Assembly (NCBI GenBank): GCA_016875255.1
Contig: VGRU01000007.1
Location: 1-36,470, forward strand
Direction: 5' to 3'
From: Deltaproteobacteria bacterium
GTDB taxonomy: Bacteria > Desulfobacterota > BSN033 > UBA1163
Length of the DNA stretch: 36,470 nucleotides
Shown piece by piece: positions 16,261 to 25,270 of this stretch; within the stretch, counting starts at the first letter, position 1; the number at the start of each line of letters is the position of its first letter. Both the position numbers and the translations under genes were made by a program. Below the pieces are notes generated by a model. The model ran no database searches and was not told the DNA's origin. It saw nothing but the letters and a program-made list of their open reading frames with translations.

Positions 16261-16749
16261 ATGATAAAGAAAATAAATATTTTAAAAGATGAATCCGGCG
16301 CTGTCCTGGTCATCGCCCTTATCATGATGGTTGTTTTGACATTGATCGGGATCGCTGGTTCTTTCACCTCTATCTTTGAAATAATAATCTCCGGCCATAA
16401 ACGGGGATCCACCGATGCCTTCTACTCTGCAGACAGCGGCATTCAGGTTGTAGTTGCAAATGTCGATAATTTTGATCTGACCAACAAGTATGTCGACAAC
16501 AAATACAATCCTTTTACCGACCCCAATAATCCAAATCCTACCAATGCCAGAGTAACAATCACTTACGATACGGTTCAACAGGGGTCCCCGAGAGGTCTCG
16601 GATTCAGCGCCACCGGAAATTACGAATTCAAACATTATATGATGGAATCAACAGGTCAGGACCAAACCGAATTGGGTTCAAATAAGTCCACTTGCACCAT
16701 CGAGCAGAAGGTGGTCAGGATCGTTCCAACCCTTCAAGGAGGGAATTAA
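16261..16749 (+). CDS. pilX: Type IV pilus assembly protein PilX-like (cluster 2)
   Basis: 162 residues from the ATG at 16261, preceded by AAAAGGAG; the frame is open further upstream but without a better start. The N-terminus DESGAVLVIALIMMVVLTLIGI and the block ISGHKRGSTDAFYSADSGIQ are the PilX pattern. It lies between pilW and pilY1, as in cluster 1. The middle region is rich in Asn/Pro (NPFTDPNNPNPTN). Confidence 0.85.
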   Translation: MIKKINILKDESGAVLVIALIMMVVLTLIGIAGSFTSIFEIIISGHKRGSTDAFYSADSGIQVVVANVDNFDLTNKYVDNKYNPFTDPNNPNPTNARVTITYDTVQQGSPRGLGFSATGNYEFKHYMMESTGQDQTELGSNKSTCTIEQKVVRIVPTLQGGN

Positions 16750-16752
16750 GAA

Positions 16753-19700
16753 ATGAAAACAACTCATCCGATGAAATCAGGGTTTTTAGTCGTCCTAATA
16801 ATCCTTATGACCTCCACGGTCTGTTACGGATTAGATACCGACCTCTATGTCGTCTCGGGTGTCAATATCCCTCCGAATGTCTTGATCATTCTGGACAACT
16901 CGGCCAGCATGGATGAGGTCAGTTCAGGCCAGATTTATGATTCGACAATTGATTATAGTGCCTATAATCCCACCACTGTTTATCCAGGGAATGCCGTTTA
17001 TACCAAATCGGGTAGCAAATGGACACAATGGCATATCGATTATACTGCACCCGACTTCCCATGCCCTGATCTCAGAGACAATTACTTGATCCCATTCGGA
17101 GAAGCGATCAATTATACAGGTTGCGGTATAAGCAAGAAAGATTTTCAGACCGGAAATTTCAGAAATTTTCTACAGCTCAACGGTGGGCCAGGTGGGAGCC
17201 GGCCCAGGTTCGGCCTGGCCAATGGAATCATCCACAGCTACATCAACACCACAGGCGGAGTCCGTTTTAGCGTCATGACTTTCAATAATGACATCGCCGG
17301 CAAGACCGTTAAATATAACGGCGGCACAAAAGAGGAATATGTCCTTAGCCCCGAAGACAGCGACGATGCGAAGGGGGCAAGGCTTCTGGGATTTGTCGAT
17401 GAAAACAAGAACGGCAAGACCGCACTGTTCCAGAACCTTGCCGGCTTAAAGAATGAGACCTGGTCTCCGTTGGCAGAGTCTCTCTATGAAGCAGGAGTAT
17501 ATTTTCAGAAAGGGACAAGTGCCATCACAGAAACAAGCTATGCCGGTTCCAGCCCTATCCAATATTACTGCCAGAAAACTTATGTCCTCATCATTTCGGA
17601 CGGAGATCCTACAAAGGATAATACTAATTCAATTTTATCCCAAATCATCGGAGATCGAACCGGAGATGGCAATTCCGGCAGACTCGACGACGTGGCAAAA
17701 TACCTCTATGGCCTCGATCTAAGCAACGGTCAGTCCTCCTCCGGCCAAAACATCAAGACTTATACGATTGGGTTTAGCATCACCCAAAAACTGATGGAAG
17801 ATGCGGCAAAGGCAGGAGGCGGAAAATATTTCTATGTATGGAGTTCCCAGAGTTTTAACATCGCCTTTCAGACGTTCATCGCAGAGGTTCTAAAAGAAAG
17901 CACATCTTATGTGGCGCCCGTTGTACCGATCAGCCAGATGGAGAGCTTCAAGTCTGGCAACCAGATGTATCTCGCCATGTTCAAACCAACCCCGAACAGT
18001 TTCTGGAAAGGAAATATAAAAAAATATGGTATCGCGACGGAAAGCACCACAGATTGCAACTCTGCGTCAGTCAATATCGGAGATGTCCTCGACGTCAGAG
18101 GTTGCCTTGTGATAGACCCTTCCAACAACAATATTAAAACGGCTGCAAAATCTTACTGGAGCACCATCGACGATGGGGACGATGTCGAAAAAGGAGGCGT
18201 GGGTGAAATCCTCAAAAACAGGGAACCCGCCAGAAATATCTATACCTATCTGGGGAGCAATGTCAATCTGTCTGACTCCTCCAATGTCTTCAGTACCTCT
18301 AACAACGCCATTACTCCTACTCTTCTCGGCCTTTCCGCCGGCGATGCAACCGGAAGGGATAATGTCATCAAGTTCATCCATGGAATTGACGCATACGATG
18401 AAAATATGAACGGAAACACCACTGAGAAAAGAGAATGGATATTGGGGTCATTCATCCATTCGAGACCGGTCGTCATTCACTATGGCACAGCCCCCGGATC
18501 TAAATCAATCGTCTTCGCCGGCGCCAATGAGGGAATGCTTCATGCCTTTGATAACTCAACCGGAGAGGAACTGTGGGCATTTATCCCACCTAATGTTCTA
18601 CCCAATCTGAAAAATTTAACCGGAGAAGCCATCCAGTTCATGGTCGACGGAGCCCCAAGAATTTATCTCGAGAGAAAGCCGGATGGAACGCTTGAAAAAG
18701 CCATCCTCATCTTCGGCCTTCGCAGAGGAGGAAACCGGTATTTTGCTCTCGATGTCAAGACCCCAGATGCTCCTAAACTCCTTTGGGAGATCAGCCCTTC
18801 AACTGCGGGATTCGGAGAGTTGGGTCAGACCTGGTCCACACCTCAATTAGGAAAGATCAAATACGGAGCGGGAGAGAAGTGGGTAGCATTCATTGGAGGA
18901 GGGTACGATACAAACCAGGACAACATCCCTGTCGCTGCCAACGACACCAAGGGAAGGGCGGTCTATGTCATTGATATCTTAACAGGCGGCCTGGTATGGA
19001 GCTATTCCTATGCCCAAAATACGAATATGAAATATTCCATCCCCAGCGATATTGCAAGAGTGGATACAAATGGAGATGGGAAAATTGATAGGTTTTATGT
19101 GGGTGACATGGGCGGTCAGATGTGGAGATTCAATGTCGGAGATCCCGATCCTGCCAACTGGACGGCAAAGATCATCTTCGATTCCAACCCCGGATTATCT
19201 GATAAAAGGAAGATCTTCTATCCGCCGGATGTCTCCCTTGAAAAAGGCAATTATGAGATGCTCTTCTTCGGAACCGGTGACCGGGAAGCCCCAAAAAACA
19301 CGACCGTTGTGAATAGGATCTATGCGATCAAGGATAAAAACCCTTCGACCGTTTTAACGGAAAACGACCTGCTGGATGTGACAGACGACTTGCTGCAGGA
19401 CCCGAACACGACTGCAGTCCAGAAGACGACCATCATGAACGCATTGAGCACAAAAAATGGCTGGTATATCAAACTGGATCAGAATGCCGGAGAGAAATGC
19501 CTGTCCAATTCCGTCCTCTTCTATGGAGTCATCTATTACACCACCTTCACGCCGGAATTCGGCGATCCGGGAGATCCCTGTTTCCTCAGCGAAGGAAAAG
19601 GAAGGCTCTACGCCCTGAACTATAAGACCGGGGAAGCGGTGTTCAATATGGATGGCATTAGCATTGATGGGCTTCCAATCACTAAAGAGGATCGCTCCAA

Positions 19701-19854
19701 GATTATCGGACCTTCGATCCCATCCGGAGTCATCATCACTTTTATTGGAAATCAATCCGTGGCTTATGCAGGGGTGGGAGGAGGAGTCTATCGGCCGCCC
19801 ATGAAAAAGACCAAAAACATCATCCCCATCAACTGGAAAACCGTATCTAAATAA
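16753..19854 (+). CDS. pilY1: PilY1-like pilus tip adhesin (cluster 2)
   Basis: 1033 residues. The signal peptide ends near VCYG-LD (26). A vWA-like domain starts with LDNSASM (D48-S52) and has TWSPLAESLYEAGVYF. The C-terminal PilY1 propeller contains GANEGMLHAFDNSTGEELWA, GLRRGGNRYFALDV and the calcium loop DTNGDGKIDRFYVGDMGGQMW. It is collinear with the cluster 1 protein along its length. Differences concentrate between residues 60 and 200, the likely ligand-facing part. Base composition is visibly richer in G+C than in the first copy. AAGGAGGG lies upstream of the ATG. A strong terminator follows at 19859. Confidence 0.93.
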   Translation: MKTTHPMKSGFLVVLIILMTSTVCYGLDTDLYVVSGVNIPPNVLIILDNSASMDEVSSGQIYDSTIDYSAYNPTTVYPGNAVYTKSGSKWTQWHIDYTAPDFPCPDLRDNYLIPFGEAINYTGCGISKKDFQTGNFRNFLQLNGGPGGSRPRFGLANGIIHSYINTTGGVRFSVMTFNNDIAGKTVKYNGGTKEEYVLSPEDSDDAKGARLLGFVDENKNGKTALFQNLAGLKNETWSPLAESLYEAGVYFQKGTSAITETSYAGSSPIQYYCQKTYVLIISDGDPTKDNTNSILSQIIGDRTGDGNSGRLDDVAKYLYGLDLSNGQSSSGQNIKTYTIGFSITQKLMEDAAKAGGGKYFYVWSSQSFNIAFQTFIAEVLKESTSYVAPVVPISQMESFKSGNQMYLAMFKPTPNSFWKGNIKKYGIATESTTDCNSASVNIGDVLDVRGCLVIDPSNNNIKTAAKSYWSTIDDGDDVEKGGVGEILKNREPARNIYTYLGSNVNLSDSSNVFSTSNNAITPTLLGLSAGDATGRDNVIKFIHGIDAYDENMNGNTTEKREWILGSFIHSRPVVIHYGTAPGSKSIVFAGANEGMLHAFDNSTGEELWAFIPPNVLPNLKNLTGEAIQFMVDGAPRIYLERKPDGTLEKAILIFGLRRGGNRYFALDVKTPDAPKLLWEISPSTAGFGELGQTWSTPQLGKIKYGAGEKWVAFIGGGYDTNQDNIPVAANDTKGRAVYVIDILTGGLVWSYSYAQNTNMKYSIPSDIARVDTNGDGKIDRFYVGDMGGQMWRFNVGDPDPANWTAKIIFDSNPGLSDKRKIFYPPDVSLEKGNYEMLFFGTGDREAPKNTTVVNRIYAIKDKNPSTVLTENDLLDVTDDLLQDPNTTAVQKTTIMNALSTKNGWYIKLDQNAGEKCLSNSVLFYGVIYYTTFTPEFGDPGDPCFLSEGKGRLYALNYKTGEAVFNMDGISIDGLPITKEDRSKIIGPSIPSGVIITFIGNQSVAYAGVGGGVYRPPMKKTKNIIPINWKTVSK

Positions 19855-19858
19855 AAAC

Positions 19859-19898
19859 AAGCCCTGATTCCTTTTCGGAAGGAGTCAGGGCTTATTTT
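19859..19898 (+). terminator. Intrinsic terminator after pilY1 (cluster 2)
   Basis: AAGCCCTGATTCCTT pairs with AAGGAGTCAGGGCTT around a TTTCGG-type loop (one G-T pair), followed by ATTTTCTTCTT. The stem is flanked by A-rich sequence on the left, so it may also serve the convergent gene at 19926. Confidence 0.85.
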
Positions 19899-19925
19899 CT
19901 TCTTCGGCAAGTCATTCACCCCGAA

Positions 19926-20471
19926 TTATCTTCCCTTCACTTTTAAGATCGTTTTGGCCAGGGCTTCGCCGTTACGGTCCATGGCATATTCCACGGTATC
20001 CTCAGAGCCTGTTGAGGTGGTTCTGAGGTTGGTTTCATACACCACTTTTCCGCTCTCCTTGTCCACGAACTGGTAGTGGGCCGCAAAGGCAGACGTGCCG
20101 GTGTGCTCGCCTCCCGGAATAAAGGAGCGTCCGATTCTTCTTCCCACGGTTGCCTTCGAATACTCTTTGACCTCTCCTTTCAGGATGAGAACTTTTTTCC
20201 CGGAAGGACCCTCCGCTCCCTTGCTTCCTTCTTTGACGATTGTGTCAAAGAGTTTATATTTTTCAGAGTATCTCTTGAGCTGATAGATCGCCTTTTCAGC
20301 CATCTGCATGCCTGCCGATTCCGGAGCCGGAGAACCGGGGGGAACTTCGAGGTCCTTTACGACTAAAACATTATAATCCCTCAAATTCGACTCCTGAGCA
20401 TTTGCCAAAAGACTCATTCCAAAGACCAAACCCAGAACCAACACGATTGTCATGATCCGATTAGGCTTCAT
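19926..20471 (-). CDS. Secreted DUF4410-like protein
   Basis: 181 residues. The signal peptide MKPNRIMTIVLVLGLVFGMSLLANA ends before QES. The mature part has alternating strand pattern NVLVVKDLEV, KYKLFDTIVKEG, KKVLILKGEVKEY, HYQFVDKESGKVVYETNLRT. This resembles DUF4410 and related envelope proteins that report on tandem YajG/LpoB-like folds. AGGAGG precedes the ATG. It lies 37 bp after the gene at 20509 in the same operon, and the two products probably have the same fold. Function unknown. Confidence 0.6.
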   Translation of the reverse strand: MKPNRIMTIVLVLGLVFGMSLLANAQESNLRDYNVLVVKDLEVPPGSPAPESAGMQMAEKAIYQLKRYSEKYKLFDTIVKEGSKGAEGPSGKKVLILKGEVKEYSKATVGRRIGRSFIPGGEHTGTSAFAAHYQFVDKESGKVVYETNLRTTSTGSEDTVEYAMDRNGEALAKTILKVKGR

Positions 20472-20508
20472 TTCTCTTCCTCCTTTTTTATTTGTTTATT
20501 TTTTAACC

Positions 20509-21129
20509 CTATCTCCCTGTCTGATAAACCCTCTTAATATATTCTACGGCGAAAGTGGAGATTCGATCCACCCCTTGTTGAAGAAAGGCATACCCCTCTC
20601 TTGCGCCCAATGCTCCGCCACGCATTCCGCTCGTAGGCTTCAGATGATGAGCGAGCAGAATCTTCTTCTCCTCCGCAGTGTTCACATAAGTCTTAATCTC
20701 TGCCACGGCCTTTCCGGCGCCCATCCCAACCCAGAACCGTGCCGCCCCAGACCCCGGATGCATTGCAAGGATATCTCCCCAGATGACCAGCGTATTGGGA
20801 CCTGACGCCCTGGCCTGATCATCCGTCACTTCTTTAAAAATTCCTGCGGCAGTCAACTTCGTCCTGAGCTGGACTCTATAGGTATCCCTGTACTCTTCCA
20901 ATTTCCCCGGCCCAATGTCCGGAAGCCCTGCTGTGGAAAACTCGCCGATAACAACCGTATCATAAGATTTCAGATCCACCCCCGTCCCCAGGTAAACAAA
21001 CCCTGTTGCATCTTTTTGAAAAGTGACCTGCGATTTATCGGTGACAGCGCCCGCCTGAGTATGGATCAGGCTGGCCATACCGAGCACCAATAAAGCCGAT
21101 ACAATCATTGCCCATCGTAAAATTCTCAT
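20509..21129 (-). CDS. Secreted DUF4410-like protein
   Basis: 206 residues. The signal peptide ends near TQAGA (about 28). The mature protein contains GVDLKSYDTVVIGEFSTAG, RTKLTAAGIFKEVTDD, NTLVIWGDILAMHPGSGAARFWVGMGAG and AEIKTYVN, the pattern of DUF4410-type outer-envelope proteins, where a Gly-rich helix follows a strand. AAAGGAGG lies before the ATG. It is the first gene of a two-gene minus-strand operon. No lipobox is seen, so the product is probably periplasmic and soluble. Confidence 0.6.
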   Translation of the reverse strand: MRILRWAMIVSALLVLGMASLIHTQAGAVTDKSQVTFQKDATGFVYLGTGVDLKSYDTVVIGEFSTAGLPDIGPGKLEEYRDTYRVQLRTKLTAAGIFKEVTDDQARASGPNTLVIWGDILAMHPGSGAARFWVGMGAGKAVAEIKTYVNTAEEKKILLAHHLKPTSGMRGGALGAREGYAFLQQGVDRISTFAVEYIKRVYQTGR

Positions 21130-21246
21130 GGTCTACCTCCTTTAAATATATGCTCAGCTTTCTTATTTTTTATCATAAACCCAAAGGGATCGATTTTCAA
21201 CCCTTGTTTTTTTAGAAAAAAATGGGATATAAATTATTTCGGCAGG

Positions 21247-21365
21247 CGGTTAAGGTTACGAAGCCCGTTTCGGTCACAGGTAACGGTTACGTTCAAAGAA
21301 TTGGAAGACGACAACCGTAGCCTTTTATTAACGATACGGGCCTCGTTACCGTTACCGTTTACCAA
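21247..21365. repeat. Inverted word array (GGTTACG / CGTTACC)
   Basis: The left arm is built of GGTTAA, GGTTACG, GGTCACA, GGTAACG. The right arm has CGTTACC, GTTACC, GTTTACC. A GAAGCCCGT/ACGGGCCTC pair lies between them. It fills most of the gap before the opine-dehydrogenase gene. Its right end (TTAACGATACGGG) recurs near 36003. Confidence 0.55.
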
Positions 21366-21406
21366 AACCTTTATTTTTAAAAACGAATATTCCTGGAGGT
21401 TTCCAA

Positions 21407-22540
21407 ATGGAAAAGGATTTAGTTGCGGTATTGGGGGGAGGAAATGGCGGTCATGCAGTCGCCGCCAATCTTGCCCTGAACGGATATAAGGTCAACTTCT
21501 TCGAGCTCCCTCAGTTTGCCGAATCTTTTGAAAGAGTGCTTCGAACAAAGGAGATTCGCATTGAAGGCGTTTCGATTGATGGGACAGCCAAATTGCATTT
21601 GGCCACGACCGATATTCAGCAGGCCATCAAGGATGTGGAGGTTATCTTTGTGATCACTCCTTCCTTCGGACATAAAGCCATGGCTGAAGCCTGCGCCCCT
21701 TTTGTCGAGGATGGTCAGATCATCGTCCTGATGCCCGGTTCCGGTGGAAGCCTCGAATTTGTTAAAATCTTTAAAAAGAGAAAGGTGAAACAGGAGATCG
21801 CCTTCGCAGAAAGTTGCACACTTCCCTATGGCGCCCGGCTTAAAAGCTCAGGCCATGTCTCTGTCTTCATCCATGCAGTCACCCTTCCAACAGGGGTTTT
21901 CCCATCGAAAAGGACGAATGAGGTCATCCCAAAATTGAAACAATTTTACCCCTCTATCTCGCCTGCGAAAGATGTTCTGGAGGCGGCCATCAATAACCCC
22001 AACCCCGTCGTCCACCCGGTGGCCACTCTACTGAGCGCTACACGGATTGAACATTCTAAAGGAGAGTTCTACCTCTATGCGGAAGGGATGACTCCATCGG
22101 TTGCCAGAACCTATGAGTCACTCAATGAGGAGAGACTTTCCATCTGCAAAGCACTGGGATATAAACTCTACCACTGGGATAATCTCGAATTTCGGGATTA
22201 TAACCTGGGCGAAACCGAAGAGGAGTGCCGTTATCGGATTCTCAACACCAGCATGGATGCCGCCTTTGGAAAGGATGGAATTTATGCCGGGATCAAGATG
22301 AAGGGACCCGAACATATGAAAGACCGGTACATTACCGAGGATGTCCCATATGGGATGGTCCTTGTCTCCACGCTTGGAGAACTCCTTGGTGTTCCTACTC
22401 CTACGCACAACGCAGTGATTCAGCTTTGCTCTGTGGTTAATCGGACTGACTACTGGAAAACAGGCCGGGGAATCAAGGAATTGGATCTTTCAAAGTGGGA
22501 TAAAAAAGGTCTGAAAAGATTTCTAAAAGAAGGTAAATAG
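21407..22540 (+). CDS. NAD(P)-dependent opine dehydrogenase-family protein
   Basis: 377 residues, the usual length of octopine/nopaline dehydrogenases. The N-terminal Rossmann domain has VAVLGGGNGGHAVAANLALNG (6-26). The C-terminal helical domain has NNPNPVVHPVATLLSATRIE, in which the NPN...HP block is the opine dehydrogenase catalytic His region. The reaction in the family is reductive condensation of an amino acid with an alpha-keto acid. In anaerobes this could reoxidise NADH or make a metallophore-like opine, but no nicotianamine synthase-type gene is nearby. TGGAGG precedes the ATG. It is a single gene, flanked by repeats on both sides. The ligand is unknown. Confidence 0.82.
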   Translation: MEKDLVAVLGGGNGGHAVAANLALNGYKVNFFELPQFAESFERVLRTKEIRIEGVSIDGTAKLHLATTDIQQAIKDVEVIFVITPSFGHKAMAEACAPFVEDGQIIVLMPGSGGSLEFVKIFKKRKVKQEIAFAESCTLPYGARLKSSGHVSVFIHAVTLPTGVFPSKRTNEVIPKLKQFYPSISPAKDVLEAAINNPNPVVHPVATLLSATRIEHSKGEFYLYAEGMTPSVARTYESLNEERLSICKALGYKLYHWDNLEFRDYNLGETEEECRYRILNTSMDAAFGKDGIYAGIKMKGPEHMKDRYITEDVPYGMVLVSTLGELLGVPTPTHNAVIQLCSVVNRTDYWKTGRGIKELDLSKWDKKGLKRFLKEGK

Positions 22541-22562
22541 CTCTTCTGGGGAGCCCTGTATT

Positions 22563-22747
22563 TAGAGTCTGTTTATAAATGCACCTTTTCCGTCATGCCG
22601 GACTTGATCCGGCATCCAGACGTCGTCCCGACGAAAGTCGGGAACCATCTCCATGACTGGATCCCGGTTTTCACCGGGAACCCTGGATTCCGGCTTTCGC
22701 CGGAATGACGACCTTTTTTGAAAACATTAGTTTATAAACAGACTCTA
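22563..22747. mobile_element. 185 bp MITE-like element with TA flanks
   Basis: The ends TAGAGTCTGTTTATAAA (22563-22579) and TTTATAAACAGACTCTA (22731-22747) are perfect 17 bp inverted repeats whose outermost TA may be the target duplication, as in IS630/Tc1-type elements. The interior holds GTCATGCCGGACTTGATCC and CCGGCTTTCGCCGGAATGAC hairpin blocks of the widespread GTCATTCC...GGAATGAC kind. It has no coding capacity. Confidence 0.7.
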
Positions 22748-22973
22748 TTTAATAAATTTTCAGGGCTAAAGGATTTAGAAATTGAATTTAAAAAACTTAT
22801 TTAATTTCAATCTGTTAGCTGTATTATCCAGAACCCTTAAAATGAATAAAAAATTTATACTTCTCTGCCAATTTTTACCCTTCCATGAAACAGACCTGAA
22901 GCAATAAATTCTCAAATAATATCAGCATATTACCGAATCACGCTAAGTTAATCTCTTTATCCAAAAATTTCCC

Positions 22974-23002
22974 TTGACAAAAAAATTCTATTATTTTAGT
23001 AT
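22974..23002 (+). promoter_or_regulatory. Strong sigma-70 promoter of fhs
   Basis: TTGACA (22974-22979), 17 bp spacing, TAGTAT (22997-23002). Transcription would begin near 23009, about 140 nt before the fhs ATG. The adjoining stretch 22748-22973 is AT-rich and shows nothing else. Confidence 0.65.
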
Positions 23003-23014
23003 CGACTGCCACAT

Positions 23015-23030
23015 TGTGATTGTTGTCACA
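23015..23030. promoter_or_regulatory. CRP/FNR-family operator overlapping the fhs transcription start region
   Basis: TGTGATTGTTGTCACA is a perfect TGTGA-N6-TCACA palindrome, the classic recognition form of CRP/FNR-superfamily regulators. It lies about 6-21 bp after the predicted start of transcription, a position suggesting repression rather than activation. The regulator is not in the window. Confidence 0.6.
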
Positions 23031-23103
23031 TAAGCAAATTTTCTTAACGCTCCTACTGAAAGATATTCGAAAATATGACTCGAAAGGGGGGAATTAAACA
23101 AGG

Positions 23104-23131
23104 TTTAAAGTTCAAAATTTAAAATTTAAAA
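23104..23131. repeat. Four 7 bp words before fhs
   Basis: TTTAAAG, TTCAAAA, TTTAAAA, TTTAAAA run in tandem right up to the GAAAGGGGGAG ribosome binding site. This is a one-armed version of the word arrays seen between the other pathway genes. Confidence 0.45.
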
Positions 23132-23150
23132 GAAAGGGGGAGTAAGACAC

Positions 23151-24938
23151 ATGCCTTTTAATATTCCAAAAAAATATGTCGATGCAGACCCAAGAAAGCT
23201 CATGGATTGGCAGATTGCTGAAATTGCAGAAGAAAACATGCCAACCGTCGAAGAATGGCAACAGAAACTGGGGCTCAAAAAGGAAGAAATCATTCCTATG
23301 GGTAAATTGTGCAAACTCGATTTCATGAAGATTATTGACCGTCTGAAAGACAAACCGGACGGGAAATATATTGAAGTGACAGCCATCACCCCAACCCCTC
23401 TTGGAGAAGGAAAGTCAACGACAAGTATGGGTTTGATTGAGGGGCTTGGAAAAAGGGGCAAAAATGTCGGTGGTTGTCTCCGGCAACCTTCGGGCGGGCC
23501 TACCATGAATGTGAAAGGGACAGCAGCCGGAGGAGGCAAATCACTGCTCATTCCCATGACTGAATTCTCCCTCGGTCTCACCGGAGATATTAATGACATC
23601 ATTAACGCCCACAACCTCGCCATGGTTGCTCTTACCTCGAGAATGCAGCATGAACGAAATTATGACGATGCCGAATTAGCCAAGCGAAAACTGAAACGGC
23701 TCGACATCGATCCCTGCAACATTGAGATGGGCTGGATCATGGATTTTTGCGCCCAGTCCTTGAGGAACATTGTTATTGGCCTCGGAGGAAAGATGGATGG
23801 CTTTGCCATGCAATCCAAATTCGGCATTGCCGTGAGCTCCGAGTTGATGGCCATTCTCTCCATTGTCAGGGATTTGAAAGACCTTCGGGAAAGATTGGGC
23901 AATATTGTGGTCGCTTATGATAAGAAAGGCAATCCGGTTACGACCACCGATCTCGAAGTGGCCGGGGCAATGTGTGCCTGGATGAGAAATACGATCAACC
24001 CCACCCTGATGATGTCCACCGAATATCAGCCCTGCCTGGTTCATGCAGGCCCCTTTGCCAACATCGCCGTGGGGCAATCCTCCATCATTGGCGATCGGGT
24101 TGGATTAAAGATGTTCGATTATCATATTACGGAAAGCGGTTTTGCGGCGGATATCGGCTTTGAGAAATTCTGGAATGTGAAATCCCGCTTAAGCGGGCTG
24201 GTTCCAAATGTCTCGATTCTGACCACAACGATCAGGGCGTCGAAGATGCACGGGGGAGGACCGACGGTCGTACCCGGAAGGCCTCTCCCTGAGGATTACA
24301 CAAAGGAGAACCTGGGCCTTCTCGAAAAAGGGCTTGTCAACATGACCCATCTCATCGGTGTCATCCGAAAATCCGGGATCAACCCGGTCGTCTGTATCAA
24401 TGCCTTCCATACCGACACCAAAGATGAAATCGCAATGGTTCGAAAACATGCCGAAGCAGCCGGAGCCCGATGTGCCCTGTCCGAGCATTGGCTGAAAGGT
24501 GGAGACGGAGCCCTTGAACTGGCTGATGTCGTTATGGATGCGTGCAAAGAAAAAGCCGACCTTAAATTTCTCTACCCTCTTGATATGCCGTTAAGGAAGC
24601 GGGTTGAGTTGGTTGCCAAAGAAGTCTATGGTGCAGATGGGGTTTCATGGACTCCGGATGCCGAAGCCAAAGCAAAACGATTTGAGGCGGACCCCAAATA
24701 TAACGATTTTATGACCATGATGGTCAAGACCCACCTGAGCCTCAGCCATGACCCGACCAAGAAAGGAGTGCCCAAAGGCTGGGCCCTTCCGGTGCGGGAT
24801 GTTCTGATCTTTGGTGGAGCGAAGTTCCTCTGCCCCGTGACTGGAACAATCAGTCTGATGCCTGGAACTGGCTCAGACCCTGCTTACAGAAGAGTGGATG
24901 TTGACGTTAATACAGGCAAGGTTAGTGGACTGTTCTAA
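23151..24938 (+). CDS. fhs: Formate-tetrahydrofolate ligase
   Basis: 595 residues, somewhat longer than the usual 555-560, with a charged N-terminal extension of about 40 residues. It catalyses ATP-dependent formylation of tetrahydrofolate, the entry of formate into the methyl branch of the Wood-Ljungdahl pathway. The P-loop TPLGEGKST is at 82-90. Other family blocks are [50 protein letters not shown] and the C-terminal [15 protein letters not shown]. It has its own promoter with a CRP-type operator and its own strong terminator, so it can be expressed apart from folD and the carbonyl-branch genes. AAGGGGGAG precedes the ATG. Confidence 0.97.
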   Translation: MPFNIPKKYVDADPRKLMDWQIAEIAEENMPTVEEWQQKLGLKKEEIIPMGKLCKLDFMKIIDRLKDKPDGKYIEVTAITPTPLGEGKSTTSMGLIEGLGKRGKNVGGCLRQPSGGPTMNVKGTAAGGGKSLLIPMTEFSLGLTGDINDIINAHNLAMVALTSRMQHERNYDDAELAKRKLKRLDIDPCNIEMGWIMDFCAQSLRNIVIGLGGKMDGFAMQSKFGIAVSSELMAILSIVRDLKDLRERLGNIVVAYDKKGNPVTTTDLEVAGAMCAWMRNTINPTLMMSTEYQPCLVHAGPFANIAVGQSSIIGDRVGLKMFDYHITESGFAADIGFEKFWNVKSRLSGLVPNVSILTTTIRASKMHGGGPTVVPGRPLPEDYTKENLGLLEKGLVNMTHLIGVIRKSGINPVVCINAFHTDTKDEIAMVRKHAEAAGARCALSEHWLKGGDGALELADVVMDACKEKADLKFLYPLDMPLRKRVELVAKEVYGADGVSWTPDAEAKAKRFEADPKYNDFMTMMVKTHLSLSHDPTKKGVPKGWALPVRDVLIFGGAKFLCPVTGTISLMPGTGSDPAYRRVDVDVNTGKVSGLF

Positions 24939-24945
24939 GATGGAA

Positions 24946-24977
24946 AAGAGGCACGGCATTGCCGTGCCTCTTTTTTT
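24946..24977 (+). terminator. Intrinsic terminator after fhs
   Basis: GAGGCACGGC and GCCGTGCCTC form a perfect 10 bp stem with a 3 nt loop, followed by seven T residues. It begins about 8 bp after the fhs stop. Confidence 0.95.
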
Positions 24978-25163
24978 AAGATCGGTCCAGATCAAATTTT
25001 GCACCATCCGGGAATACAGGTTATAGATGAAGCATCAGCGCATAAACATCTGATTACGTTTTGTCCGGGTGAAAGAAAAAAAGATGAAGCGCCCGAAGGC
25101 GCCATCAAAAACCAACTAAGTCCATCGATTCATAAATTCGGTAACGTATTTATTTACTCAGGA

Positions 25164-25239
25164 CTTAGTGCTGAGTCAGCAATGATTTCAATTCGCAGCA
25201 TGAGGATACGTGATCGTATTTGCGAACCGAAGCACTAAG
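25164..25239 (+). other. Nested hairpin in the folD leader
   Basis: Three nested exact stems: CTTAGTGCT (25164-25172) with AGCACTAAG (25231-25239), TTCGCA (25192-25197) with TGCGAA (25221-25226), and ATACG (25206-25210) with CGTAT (25215-25219). It ends about 30 nt before the folD start. It could be a regulatory leader or a small inverted repeat. The open frame that crosses 24999-25238 starts with TTG and has no ribosome binding site. The remainder of 24978-25163 shows nothing recognisable. Confidence 0.45.
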
Positions 25240-25270
25240 GCATTATTAAATTTTTAAAGGGGGAAAAAAG

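Noticed and set aside
23015..23030. CooA (CO-sensing) binding site
   Set aside because: The half-sites TGTGA/TCACA fit the general CRP form. The CooA sites I know differ in the second half-site, so the CO sensor cannot be named.
24999..25238. 79-codon open frame between fhs and folD
   Set aside because: It starts with TTG, has no ribosome binding site, and its second half is the nested hairpin. The product resembles nothing I know.
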